Shown here: positions 28,456 to 37,210 of the stretch, in pieces
Position numbering within the stretch: the stretch's first letter is position 1
Layout: the number at the start of each line of letters is the position of its first letter
NCBI GenBank assembly: GCA_039024435.1
Contig: JBCCQH010000026.1
Span: forward strand, 1-64,000
Direction: 5' to 3'
DNA: 64,000 bases
DNA from: JBCCQH01 sp039024435
GTDB lineage: Bacteria > Bacteroidota > Bacteroidia > J057 > JADKCL01
Notes under the pieces: generated by a model
The model's database searches: none
What the model saw: only the letters and a program-made list of their open reading frames with translations
What the model was told of the DNA's origin: nothing
Program-made: the position numbers and the translations under genes

Positions 28456-28866
28456 CTATTCGATGTCAAAGTAAGCTTTCAATGCATCGTGCTCATCCTC
28501 TTCCTTGACTACAATCGTCACCCGATTGGTGGTGTAGTCAGCAGAAACGGAGGAAACGCCAGGCTGGGCCTGGATCTTGTTTTCCAAAGCGACAGCGTCG
28601 TTCGAGGTAGGAATATTGTACCCCAACTGTACCGTATGCGTGGTGAATCCCGCATTTGTGTTTGATTCAACCAAAACATTGTCACCAATCTCAGTTCCGC
28701 GGGTAACGGAACGTTTCCAGGCATCATACTGGTCCGGCCGCTGCGCGTTGTGCGCTTCTTTGGCCGCCTGTAAGCCAACATTCGTATTGCTCTGGGCGTG
28801 GGCGGTGAAGCATCCGCATCCAAGAATCAGAGCACCCCAAAAAGAAAGTAAAAATAGTTTTTTCAT
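28456..28866 (-). CDS. Small exported HMA-like domain protein lacking the metal-binding cysteines
   Basis: This 136-residue protein starts with a signal peptide (MKKLFLLSFWGALILGCGCF, cleavage after AHAQ). The C-terminal ~70 residues (HTVQLGYNIPTSNDAVALENKIQ to FDIE) have the beta-alpha-beta-beta-alpha-beta pattern of heavy-metal-associated domains, including QPGVSSVSADYTTNRVTIVV. The CxxC metal site is replaced, with no cysteine after the signal peptide. It therefore probably does not bind copper; a protein-interaction role is inference. I took ATG 28866 because the longer frame places the signal peptide 21 residues in. It is probably co-transcribed with the adhesin-like gene 41 bp downstream. 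Confidence 0.7.
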   Translation of the reverse strand: MKKLFLLSFWGALILGCGCFTAHAQSNTNVGLQAAKEAHNAQRPDQYDAWKRSVTRGTEIGDNVLVESNTNAGFTTHTVQLGYNIPTSNDAVALENKIQAQPGVSSVSADYTTNRVTIVVKEEDEHDALKAYFDIE

Positions 28867-29483
28867 GGGAAAAAATCTGTTGATGAAATAATAGGACCTA
28901 TCTGTCCGGATAAAGCATAAACCTATCAATCCCGGTGGTCAAAAAGTGGTCACCAGGATAATACTATATGGGGCGCAAAATGCGCCGATAAATCTTTAAA
29001 GATCTGCTATTGCTGATCGATTTTGGGAATTGTATTCGCTTTAATTACTTGAGAAATTGTTGATTTAATGCAATATACCGAATCATTGAGTGAACCTCAA
29101 GGATTTAGCGGTTGCGGACCTTGGACGCCTGCGGACTTTGCCGGGGATGGCCCTGCGTATTGTACCTGTGTTAGGATGCATATTTCTGGAAAAATCCACA
29201 ACCGTTCCCAGAATATCTCGGATTAACGTTTAGAATTAGTCTACGAACCTTTTTCACACCTTGCGAATATTTAGAATTTTCTTACTCTTTATTTTACTTA
29301 TTTTTTCTTTCAACAAATGAAGAAACCCGATAATTGTGGTTCGTTTTTCCTGAGAATCTGTGGTTTAGCCCAACCGATCAGTCGTTAGGTTTCTTACCCG
29401 GCTTCACATCTCGCCCAGAACCAAGTAGCGCTCACTTTTCCACCTATTCGGAGATCGGCTCGCCTCAAGCTCCATCGCTGGTT

Positions 29484-29651
29484 CTAAGCGGCGGTTTAAA
29501 TTTAATGCTGCGATTTTGCTGTGGCAGCTTTATCTGCCCCTTCAGCTATTTGCTCGCCCACAGCTCGGGCTATGGACTCCAAAATGAGCTTCGATGGACA
29601 AAAAGATCTGCGCTAGCAAATTTCACAAACCAAGTTTAAACCGCCCCTAAG
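29484..29651 (-). repeat. Inverted-repeat element, copy 3 (reverse orientation)
   Basis: GGCGGTTTAAA at 29490-29500 and TTTAAACCGCC at 29635-29645 are the terminal inverted repeats. The interior is the reverse complement of copies 1 and 2 with more substitutions (for example CTCGGGCTATGGACTCC). CTAAG occurs directly outside both ends (29484-29488 and 29647-29651), either a 5-bp target duplication or part of the element. It lies 30 bp from the PKD gene's 3' hairpin. The surrounding 28930-29483 shows no gene. Confidence 0.85.
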
Positions 29652-29680
29652 GTGGTTCTTCCCCCCTGCCCTACACAGTA

Positions 29681-29710
29681 CCGCCCCCCACACCAGCGTG
29701 CGGGGGGCGG
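29681..29710 (-). terminator. GC-rich hairpin after the PKD-repeat gene
   Basis: CCGCCCCCC (29681-29689) pairs with GGGGGGCGG (29702-29710), extended by CAC/GTG inside. It is 26 bp past the stop at 29736 on the minus strand, with no U-tract. Confidence 0.6.
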
Positions 29711-29735
29711 AAATATCATTCGATGATTCAGCTTC

Positions 29736-32700
29736 TTATTGCTTCACCAAATTGCGGTAGAGCTTGTGCTCGCCAGCGGTGATTTCCAAGATGTAGGTTC
29801 CATTCGCAAATTGTCGCAGGTCAATCTCCCCGCGGTAGACGCCCATCTTCCGACCGGCATCCACGAAGGCAACCTCCTGCCCCAAGGTATTCGTTACCTT
29901 GAATGCAAGATCCATCGCCTTGGGCAGTTCAGCTTCGATGCTGAACAGGCCACTGCCCGGGTTCGGATATACCTGGAGCGAACCCCGGATGAGGTCTTCC
30001 TCGTCCGTCGCTACCGAAGTCACCGTGATAAATTCACAAGTATCGGCAGTCCCACAACTGTTGGTCACCGTCAGGCACACGTAGAACTGACCGGCAAAAA
30101 TGTAGGCGTGGGTCGGGTTTTGGACCGTATCCGTGCCACCATCACCGAAATCCCAGAACCAAGTGGTCGGATTGTCGAGCGAGTTGTCGGTGAAGTTCAC
30201 CACGCCCGTACCATTGCTGAAGCTGAAGCTCGGCGTGGGCGTGTTACAAGTGATTACTACGTTTTGGCAGGTGGTATTGCTGCCGCAGAAGTTGGTTACC
30301 GTCAGGCAGACCGTATAGATTCCGGTCGACGTGTACGTGTGCGTCGGGCTGGCCATGGTTGAAGTATTGCCATCGCCAAAGTCCCAGGCGTAGCTTTGGG
30401 CCAGGATGGACACATCGTTGAAGGCCGCAACCGAGTTTGTCACCTGAACCGTATAGCCCGCCGAAGGATTAACGCAGGTGATTTCAACCACGTCACAGAA
30501 AGTATCGGTACCGCAAGAATTGGTCACGATCAAGCAGGCGGTGTAGCTGCCCGGACCCGCGTAGATGTGCTGCGGATTGGCGGCAGTCGAAGTATTGCCA
30601 TCCCCAAAGTCCCAAGAGAAGGCCGTGGAATTGGTCGACGCCTGGTTGGTGAAGTTTACAATACTGTCGCTACTGACATTGAAGCTGTAATTGGCTTCCG
30701 GTGGCACACAGGTAATGATCACGGGCTGGCAAATGGTGTCCGAACCACAAATACTCGACGAAATCAAGCACACCGTAAAGGTGTCGGTCGTCTGGTAGGT
30801 GTACGTCGGATTTTGCATCATCGAGGTGTTGCCATCACCGAAGTCCCACATCCAGGCGGTCGCTCCTGCCGTGGACAGGTCCGTGAAATTCACAATCGGA
30901 CCCGTAGTCAAGAAGTTAAATGCGGCCGAGGGAGCCGGACAACCCACCGTGACCGAATCACAGAACAGATTGGCCCCGCAAGCATTCACCGCCGAAAGGC
31001 AAACCTGATACGTACCCGGAGCCGGGTAGGTATAAGACGGATTGTTCTGAATCGAAGTACCCGAACCATCCCCGAAGTCCCACTGCCAACCCGTCGGATT
31101 GTTGGTGCTGAGGTCGGTGAAGTTCACCGTCAGGTTATTCGCACTAAAGCTGTAAAGCGAGGTCGGAACCGGACAGTTGGCATTTACCGTCTGACAGATG
31201 GTATCTGCCCCGCAACTGTTCAGCGTCGTCAGGCACACCAGGTAAGTCCCGGTGTTGGCGTAGGTGTGGGCGGGGTTCTGCTGGGTCGAGGTATTCCCGT
31301 CGCCAAAGTCCCAGAACCAAGCCGTCGGGCTACCTGTCGTCCCGTCTTGGAAGTTGAACGCCAGATTCACACTCGTGAAACTAAAGTTCCCGTTCGGAAC
31401 CGGGCAATTGATATTGATCACCGTACAAGTTTGGGCCGATCCACACGCATTGGTCGCCGTCAGGCATACCTGATAGGTGCCCCCTTGCGTATAGGTGTGG
31501 GTCGGGCTTTGCTGGGTTGAGGTGTTCCCGTCCCCAAAGTCCCACAGCCAGCTCGTCGGTGAATTGGTAGACTGATCGACAAAACTTGTGGTCAGACCAC
31601 TGGTGGTATTGTTAAAGGATGTCGCGGGTAGTGGACAGTTCACCAGCACCGTTTGACAAGTGGAATCCGTACCGCAAATGCTGGAAACGGTCAGGCACAC
31701 CGTATACGATCCCGCCTGCGCGTAGACGTGAGAGGGGTTTTGTGCGGTCGACGTATTGCCGTCGCCGAAGTCCCAGAGCCAGTTCGTGGGCGCATTGGTA
31801 GACTGGTCCACAAACGTCACCGTCAAATTCGTCTGGGAAAGTACATTGTAAGCCGCGATGGGCGAATTACAACCGCTGACGACGGTATCGCATATTGTAT
31901 CCGCACCGCAAGTACTCGAAGCAATCAGGCAAACGATAAAAGTATCCGCCGTGGCATAAGTGTGGGTCGGATTTTGCAGGGTCGACGTGTTGCCATCGCC
32001 GAAGTCCCAGGCCCAACTGGTCGGGAGATTCGAACTTTGGTCGGTAAAGGTGACCACCTGTCCCGTCGTACTGAAGGTAAATCCAGCGATGGGAATCGGA
32101 CAACCGATAATCACGGTGGCGCACGTCGAGTCACTGCTACAACTGTCGGTAACGGTCAGACATACCGTGTACACCCCGGCTTGCGCGTAGGTGTGGAAGG
32201 TATTTGGCTGGCCCACGGTGGGCGGAGAGCCATCGCCCCAGTCGTAGATCCAGTTCGTCGGAGTACCGGTGCTCTGGTCGAGGACGCCGATCTGCAAACC
32301 AATCACGGTATCCTGGAAAGCAGCCACCAGCGGCGGACAAGCAATGGTCACCGAATTGCAAGTGGAGTCGGTCCCACAGGAATCGGTAACCGTCAGACAA
32401 ACCGTGTAAGTCCCTTGTTGCCCGTAAGTATGGATCGGATTCTGAGTGGTCGAGGTGCTCCCGTCGCCGAAGTCCCAGAACCAAGTGTTGATCGGGGTCG
32501 TCCCCGTAGATTGATCGGTAAAAGTTGCGGTCAGGTTGCTGACCGAAGAGGTAAAGGCCGCGGAGGGCGGTGGACATCCGCCCGAAACGGTGACCGTTTG
32601 ACACGTCGTATCCGAACAGGTGCCGTTGAAAGCGACCAGACATACCGTGTAGGTGCCCGAAGCCGCATAGGTGTGGGTGGGGCTTTGCTGGGTCGAGGTG

Positions 32701-34673
32701 TTCCCGTCGCCGAAGTCCCAGGCCCATCCATTGGCGCCGAGCGATTGGTCGGTAAAGTTGGCGGTGAGCCCGGAGGCCGACTGGTTAAAGTCGGCCTCGA
32801 CCGCTTGGACCACAAAGATGCCCAATGAGACCTGCAAGCCCCAACTGAGCGTATCATCAAAGGGTACCCAGGTTGTTCCCCCGGAAAAGAGTTCCCAAGC
32901 CGTGGCCGGAACGGTTTGGCCCTGGCTGTTGGTAACCAAACCGACCGTGTCTCCCGGCTGATAGATCAGTTGGAAGCCCACGTAGAAGTTGCCGTTGGTG
33001 GAAATCGTATTCGGGAACGTGACGGAGGTGAGAGCACCCGAAGTATCGATCTGGCTGAAAAACACATCTTGCGTCGCCAGTACGGCTCCCGGAGTCCCAC
33101 CGGTCCCGGTCGCATCCCAGACGGTCGCGATGATGCGGGAAGTGTTCGGCGTGGGCGATTCTTTCGAGCCAAAGAAATACAGGGCTTCATTAAAGGCAAA
33201 CGGGCCCGGCAGGTTAAACCGTTCGGCTTTGGCGCTGTCGAGGAAGCCATTGTGCCCCGCAACAAAGCCGCCATTCGGAGAGGTAAACAGGGCGGCATTG
33301 CCGCTGATATTCGTGAAGGTATCGCAGTTCGCCGCCGGCAGGTTACCGACCAACACCGACTGGCAAGTGGTATCCGCCCCGCATTGGTTCGCCGCAATCA
33401 AGCAGACCGTGTAGACCCCGCCCGCCGCGTAGGTGTGGGTGGGGTTTTGCAGGGTCGACGTATTGCCGTCGCCAAAGTCCCACAGCCACCCGACGGCCGC
33501 CGGCGTGGAAGCATCGGTAAAGGTCGCAGTCAGGCCAGCATTCGTGTAGGTGTAGTTCGCGGTGATGGCCGATCCCGGAGCCACGATCATCGAGCCAGTC
33601 GCCGTACTGGCGCATTGGACCCGCCACCCGAACATCGAGTCGACCAGGGTGACCGTGTAGCTGCCCATCATCGTGTAGGTGTGGGTGGCGTTGATCACGT
33701 TGGCGACCGGTGAGCCGTCACCGTAGTCCCAGTCGTAGCTGGCTTCCGGAACGCCCTGGAATGCCGCCTGGTTGTACATCCGATTTTGCAATATCGGGGA
33801 GGACTGATCCAGAAACGCCGCCGGAATGTTCGGGCAAGCCGTCGCCGGATTCGGAAGGAAGTTGGCGGTAACATCGTAGGTCGCGTGCGGGAACAGCAAG
33901 ACGTCAGCGTCAAAGGGATTCGGCCCGACGTTCAATTCGTAGCCGTGCAGCCAACCGGAAACTGCGCCCAGGTAGACCATCCCCAACCATTCTTGCAACC
34001 CGTCCCGGGGCGTAGCCGTGTAATCGTTGGTTACCATGCCGCAGTTGATCGACGACAGGTTCTCCACCGTGATCACGTAGGGAGCGTTGACCGTGACGGG
34101 GGTCCAGGATACACTCTTTTCCAGTGCTGCGAGGCTCCCGCCAAAAAAGTTGGAGTCAATGGTGATCGTGGCCGTGGCCAAAGGAGCCCCCGTGGGCAAG
34201 GAGTCCAGCCCCGCATTGAAGAGGCGACAGGTCAGGGTCACTTGCTGATTGGTGGCAGAGTCGACCCAGGAATAAAAGGTCATCCCGCTCACCGTGATCG
34301 GTTGAGGAGCATCGTAGTATTGCCCAAACGCTACCGAGTCCGAATAATTCAAAATGTTCAGGCCAGTTGCTTTGCCCAGAGGATACTGGACGGTATCCGG
34401 GCCACAGAGGGCCGATGTCAAAGCAGCCGGGTGGTTGCCCGCGGTGGCGGTTCCGAGCCGCACTTGTGCATCGCAAACCTGCATCCCGGTAATGTCGTGC
34501 ATGGGAACGGCGATCCGTTCCGCACTGGGTGCAGCCAGGCGATTGGTGTTTTCGGTTGCGTGGGTCGGCGCCATCTCCACCGCCCGCCGCGCGAACGAGG
34601 TCGATTGCGCCTGCGCCCAAACGGCCGAACAGACAAACAAGAGCGGCAATAGCCAACGTAAATTTCTCCTCAT
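29736..34673 (-). CDS. Giant T9SS-secreted protein with 14 PKD domains
   Basis: This 1645-residue surface protein has a signal peptide (to about 22, VWAQAQ) and an N-terminal beta domain (about 75-280; VSGMTFYSWVDSATNQQVTL). Two PKD domains follow, then a second beta domain (about 470-640; YFFGSKESPTPNTSRIIATV), then twelve more PKD domains of about 82 residues. I counted 14 copies of the WDFGDG/DYGDG/DWGDG core. A type A sorting domain (LQVYPNPGSGLFSI onward) ends the protein. Neighbouring PKD units share long DNA stretches, so the array has grown by duplication. PKD arrays are rigid spacers in adhesins and sprB-like proteins; no catalytic domain is visible. The 33-bp-scale identity could make the array prone to length change. 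Confidence 0.92.
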   Translation of the reverse strand: MRRNLRWLLPLLFVCSAVWAQAQSTSFARRAVEMAPTHATENTNRLAAPSAERIAVPMHDITGMQVCDAQVRLGTATAGNHPAALTSALCGPDTVQYPLGKATGLNILNYSDSVAFGQYYDAPQPITVSGMTFYSWVDSATNQQVTLTCRLFNAGLDSLPTGAPLATATITIDSNFFGGSLAALEKSVSWTPVTVNAPYVITVENLSSINCGMVTNDYTATPRDGLQEWLGMVYLGAVSGWLHGYELNVGPNPFDADVLLFPHATYDVTANFLPNPATACPNIPAAFLDQSSPILQNRMYNQAAFQGVPEASYDWDYGDGSPVANVINATHTYTMMGSYTVTLVDSMFGWRVQCASTATGSMIVAPGSAITANYTYTNAGLTATFTDASTPAAVGWLWDFGDGNTSTLQNPTHTYAAGGVYTVCLIAANQCGADTTCQSVLVGNLPAANCDTFTNISGNAALFTSPNGGFVAGHNGFLDSAKAERFNLPGPFAFNEALYFFGSKESPTPNTSRIIATVWDATGTGGTPGAVLATQDVFFSQIDTSGALTSVTFPNTISTNGNFYVGFQLIYQPGDTVGLVTNSQGQTVPATAWELFSGGTTWVPFDDTLSWGLQVSLGIFVVQAVEADFNQSASGLTANFTDQSLGANGWAWDFGDGNTSTQQSPTHTYAASGTYTVCLVAFNGTCSDTTCQTVTVSGGCPPPSAAFTSSVSNLTATFTDQSTGTTPINTWFWDFGDGSTSTTQNPIHTYGQQGTYTVCLTVTDSCGTDSTCNSVTIACPPLVAAFQDTVIGLQIGVLDQSTGTPTNWIYDWGDGSPPTVGQPNTFHTYAQAGVYTVCLTVTDSCSSDSTCATVIIGCPIPIAGFTFSTTGQVVTFTDQSSNLPTSWAWDFGDGNTSTLQNPTHTYATADTFIVCLIASSTCGADTICDTVVSGCNSPIAAYNVLSQTNLTVTFVDQSTNAPTNWLWDFGDGNTSTAQNPSHVYAQAGSYTVCLTVSSICGTDSTCQTVLVNCPLPATSFNNTTSGLTTSFVDQSTNSPTSWLWDFGDGNTSTQQSPTHTYTQGGTYQVCLTATNACGSAQTCTVININCPVPNGNFSFTSVNLAFNFQDGTTGSPTAWFWDFGDGNTSTQQNPAHTYANTGTYLVCLTTLNSCGADTICQTVNANCPVPTSLYSFSANNLTVNFTDLSTNNPTGWQWDFGDGSGTSIQNNPSYTYPAPGTYQVCLSAVNACGANLFCDSVTVGCPAPSAAFNFLTTGPIVNFTDLSTAGATAWMWDFGDGNTSMMQNPTYTYQTTDTFTVCLISSSICGSDTICQPVIITCVPPEANYSFNVSSDSIVNFTNQASTNSTAFSWDFGDGNTSTAANPQHIYAGPGSYTACLIVTNSCGTDTFCDVVEITCVNPSAGYTVQVTNSVAAFNDVSILAQSYAWDFGDGNTSTMASPTHTYTSTGIYTVCLTVTNFCGSNTTCQNVVITCNTPTPSFSFSNGTGVVNFTDNSLDNPTTWFWDFGDGGTDTVQNPTHAYIFAGQFYVCLTVTNSCGTADTCEFITVTSVATDEEDLIRGSLQVYPNPGSGLFSIEAELPKAMDLAFKVTNTLGQEVAFVDAGRKMGVYRGEIDLRQFANGTYILEITAGEHKLYRNLVKQ

Positions 34674-34847
34674 GGTGTGTAATTATTGCTTCAAGGTTCC
34701 GGTAGTTGATTTCTGTCTGGAATGAACCGGTAATTCTCGCATTGAATTTATTTCAATTATGGGTAATAACCAAAGCAATCTGTCGGCGAGCAAAGCATTA
34801 AAATCAAATTGCGGCCGCAGGTTTCTTCGGTGAGGTCCACAATGTGG

Positions 34848-34882
34848 CCGCCCCAATTCCGGAAGATCCGGAATTGGGGCGG
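34848..34882 (-). terminator. Perfect 15-bp hairpin after the DUF4197 gene
   Basis: CCGCCCCAATTCCGG (34848-34862) and its exact complement (34868-34882) flank an AAGAT loop, 25 bp beyond the stop at 34907 on the minus strand. No U-tract follows. The rest of 34674-34906 shows no gene. Confidence 0.7.
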
Positions 34883-34906
34883 TTGATCGCGGGGCATGAC
34901 TTGGGA

Positions 34907-35629
34907 TCAGCGCGTGACTGAGCCGAAAACCTTGCGGAGCAATTCGGTGACGCGGGCCGCCGGGTCGGTCCGGATCTTCTTCTCCTCTCCTTCCAATTTG
35001 AGGAAGAGCCCGTCCAGGGCCTTACCGGTAGTGTACTTGACGAGATCGGTTTCGACCTTGTTCACAAAAGGAATCTTGTTGTAGGTCGTGGTGATGTCGG
35101 TCCAGTACTTGGTGGCGTTCACATCATCGAGGGTAAACTTAATGATCGGTGAGAACTTCGCCGCCAGGGCATTGCTGGTTTTGCCTTTGAAATATTCGGT
35201 GGCGGCGTTGTCCGGGCCCTGGAGGATGCCGCGGGCATCCTGAAAGGTCATCTCCTTGACCGCATTGACGAAAATCGGGGTGGCCTGCCCGGCCGCTTTC
35301 TCTGCGCCCCGGTTCAGCGTGGTGACGAAATCGTCCACCAACTTGCTCATCCCCAGATCGCGGAGTTTGTCAGCCGCCCGCTGGGCATCGGGTGGGAAAG
35401 CAATTTTGACCAGCGGATCTTTGAGAAATCCGTCCGTCTTGTTGAGGGTCTTCACGGCGTTGCCGGCCCCTACTTCTAAGGCTTGCTTCAACCCGCTCAC
35501 AATATCGGTATCCGAGAGGGTTCCGCCACTGGCACTTTCCTCGACGGTCTTCTGGATTTGTTGAAGCGTATCACAACTGAGCCAGCTCAGGGTGAGCATG
35601 GCCATAAAGATGAAGGCGAATTTATTCAT
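34907..35629 (-). CDS. DUF4197 domain-containing lipoprotein
   Basis: This is a 240-residue exported protein. The N-terminus (MNKFAFIFMAMLTLSWLSC) ends in a probable lipobox cysteine at residue 19. The mature part matches DUF4197: DIVSGLKQALEVGAGNAVKT, KDPLVKIAFPPDAQRAADKL, NRGAEKAAGQATPIFVNAVK, and DARGILQGPDNAATEYFKGK. This family occurs in Bacteroidota and Proteobacteria, is helical, and has no established function. The gene is read from its own unit: a terminator (35741-35766) separates it from rplT. I chose ATG 35629 over a longer frame to 35854 because only it gives a signal peptide. Confidence 0.88.
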   Translation of the reverse strand: MNKFAFIFMAMLTLSWLSCDTLQQIQKTVEESASGGTLSDTDIVSGLKQALEVGAGNAVKTLNKTDGFLKDPLVKIAFPPDAQRAADKLRDLGMSKLVDDFVTTLNRGAEKAAGQATPIFVNAVKEMTFQDARGILQGPDNAATEYFKGKTSNALAAKFSPIIKFTLDDVNATKYWTDITTTYNKIPFVNKVETDLVKYTTGKALDGLFLKLEGEEKKIRTDPAARVTELLRKVFGSVTR

Positions 35630-35740
35630 ATCTGTTTTGAGGTTTAGATCGCAAATGAACCTGATTCCAGGTATGCGGACAGCGGAACTTCGACCAATAC
35701 CGTGCCAAAGCCGATGAATCGCACCGCCAAGATGCAAAAA

Positions 35741-35766
35741 ACCCCGCGCATTTGTGTGGGCGGGGT
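35741..35766 (-). terminator. Intrinsic terminator of the thrS-infC-rpmI-rplT operon
   Basis: ACCCCGC (35741-35747) pairs with GCGGGGT (35760-35766). On the minus strand the stem is followed by TTTTTTGC, a proper U-tract, 24 bp after the rplT stop. Confidence 0.85.
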
Positions 35767-35789
35767 CGTGCTTTTCTATGTTTTGTGGA

Positions 35790-36323
35790 TTACTCCTCTT
35801 CGGCACTGGCATCGGCGACCGGCGTGTCCGGTGCGTCTTCCGCAGGTGCCTCAACGGGGGTTTCTTCTACCGCTGGGGCTTCCGAAACCGGCTCTTCAGC
35901 CGGAGTTTCCACCTGGGCCGGAGCCGAAACCTTCTTCACTTTAGAGGCAGTTGCGGTTTCCGGCGCCTTGGCCGGGGCCGACATGACGAAATCAAACACT
36001 GCCTTGAAGGCATCCGGATGGTTCATGGCGAGATCAGCGAGGACCTTGCGATTAAGCTGAACTCCGGTAGCGTTTACCTTGCCGATGAACTGGCTGTAAG
36101 AAGTGCCATGGATGCGGGCGGCGGCATTGATCCGTTGAATCCAAAGCTTGCGGAATTCCCGCTTTTTGTTGCGGCGGTCGCGATAAGCGTAGGTCCATCC
36201 TTTTTCGACCTGGTTCTTAGCGACGGTCCACACGTTTTTCTTGCGCCCAAAATAGCCTTTGGCCATTTTGAGAATCTTTTTTCTTCTAGTTCTTGACGCG
36301 ACTGCGTTTACTGAACGTGGCAT
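35790..36323 (-). CDS. rplT: 50S ribosomal protein L20 with an acidic C-terminal extension
   Basis: This 177-residue large-subunit protein is essential for early 50S assembly. Residues 1-116 are a complete, ordinary L20 (MPRSVNAVASRTRRKKILKM, GRKKNVWTVAKNQVEKG, FRKLWIQRINAAARIHG). The family is usually 114-120 residues long. The remaining ~60 residues (from APAKAPETA to SAEEE) are Ala/Pro/Glu/Val-rich, low-complexity and strongly acidic at the end, so probably disordered. L20 is fourth in the minus-strand operon, 83 bp downstream of rpmI. That gap could hold an L20 autoregulatory site, but I see no clear fold. Confidence 0.97.
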   Translation of the reverse strand: MPRSVNAVASRTRRKKILKMAKGYFGRKKNVWTVAKNQVEKGWTYAYRDRRNKKREFRKLWIQRINAAARIHGTSYSQFIGKVNATGVQLNRKVLADLAMNHPDAFKAVFDFVMSAPAKAPETATASKVKKVSAPAQVETPAEEPVSEAPAVEETPVEAPAEDAPDTPVADASAEEE

Positions 36324-36406
36324 GACATTGTGGATTGAGGGGTAGCGAAGTGTCTCTTACTGAATACAGCAATTGAGTGCTTGCAATGACTCCGTTTCCC
36401 CGGTGA

Positions 36407-36601
36407 TTAAAGGTTCAAAAGTCTCTTCATTCGCGGAGTATCCGCTTCGTGCACGACAGTCATCTTGGCGAGACGCTCTTTCCGCTTCTTGGACTTTTTG
36501 GTCAAGATGTGGTTCGCGTAAGCGTGCTTACGCTTGAGCTTGCCAGTTGCCGTGACTTTGAAACGCTTGGCTGCTGCGCGATTCGTCTTTCCTTTTGGCA
36601 T
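36407..36601 (-). CDS. rpmI: 50S ribosomal protein L35
   Basis: This 64-residue basic ribosomal protein has the full L35 pattern: MPKGKTNRAAAKRFKVTATG, KLKRKHAYANHILTKKSKKR and a C-terminal DTPRMKRLLNL. Length is typical. It lies between infC (22 bp gap) and rplT in the usual order. Confidence 0.97.
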   Translation of the reverse strand: MPKGKTNRAAAKRFKVTATGKLKRKHAYANHILTKKSKKRKERLAKMTVVHEADTPRMKRLLNL

Positions 36602-36623
36602 AACAATGTATTTAAAAACTCAA

Positions 36624-37196
36624 TTATTTCTTTCCTTTCTTGGGCGAGAGAATCAGGTACATGCGCTTGCCTTCAAGTTTTGGCAGCATTTCCACTTTGG
36701 CCCTCTCTTCCAATGCCTGGGCAAATTCCAAGAGGAGTTTTTTGCCCCGGTCGGTATAAATGATGCTTCGTCCTCTAAAGAATACAAAAGCCTTCACTTT
36801 ATTCCCTTCGTCGAGGAACTTCTCCGCGTGCTTCAGCTTGAAGTTGAAATCGTGCTCGTCGGTGTTGGGACCGAACCGAATCTCTTTCATCTTCACGGTA
36901 TCCTGCCCATCTTTGAGGCGCTTTTTGCGCTTTTCCTCTTCGTATTTGAACTTCGAATACTCGATTAGGCGTACGATGGGGGGATCTGGTTTGGGGTTGA
37001 TCTCCACCACATCTACGCCTTTATCATCGGCTAAATCGAGCGCGTCCCGGAGCGAAAGCACTCCGTTGTCGTTTTCATCCTCACTCCCGACCACACGCAC
37101 CCTCGGCGCTCTGATCTCCTGATTAATTCGGTGTTCTCGGCGATTTATCTGGCGCGAACCTCTTCTGCGCCCGCCTCTTCTTCTTTTTTTTGCGAT
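36624..37196 (-). CDS. infC: Translation initiation factor IF-3, probable ATC start
   Basis: IF-3 binds the 30S subunit, prevents premature 50S joining and checks the start codon. From the start chosen here it is 190 residues. The N-domain has RINQEIRAPRVRVVG and VDVVEINPKPDPPIVRLIEY; the C-domain has KEIRFGPNTDEHDFNFKLKH, KVKAFVFFRGRSIIYTDRG and KLEGKRMYLILSPKKGKK. The frame contains no ATG. The first GTG (37100) would delete the conserved RINQEIR segment. Upstream it is open to a stop at 37230-37232, and ATC 37196-37194 gives AKKRRRGGRRRGSRQINRRE, a basic N-terminal extension, 14 nt after the thrS stop. infC is known for rare start codons that allow IF-3 to autoregulate; ATC is my inference, with ATT 37127 as an alternative. 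Confidence 0.9.
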   Translation of the reverse strand: MAKKRRRGGRRRGSRQINRREHRINQEIRAPRVRVVGSEDENDNGVLSLRDALDLADDKGVDVVEINPKPDPPIVRLIEYSKFKYEEEKRKKRLKDGQDTVKMKEIRFGPNTDEHDFNFKLKHAEKFLDEGNKVKAFVFFRGRSIIYTDRGKKLLLEFAQALEERAKVEMLPKLEGKRMYLILSPKKGKK

Positions 37197-37210
37197 ACCT
37201 ACTTTCGGTT

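Noticed and set aside
29101..29300. Possible small gene or tRNA in the 28.9-29.5 kb gap
   Set aside because: No cloverleaf, no open frame with protein-like composition; reported as empty apart from the repeat and hairpin.
29734..34660. The PKD DNA array as a possible CRISPR-like array
   Set aside because: Repeats are ~246 bp, in frame, and encode folded PKD domains; there are no spacers.
37098..37100. GTG as the infC start codon
   Set aside because: It would remove the conserved RINQEIR motif of the IF-3 N-domain.
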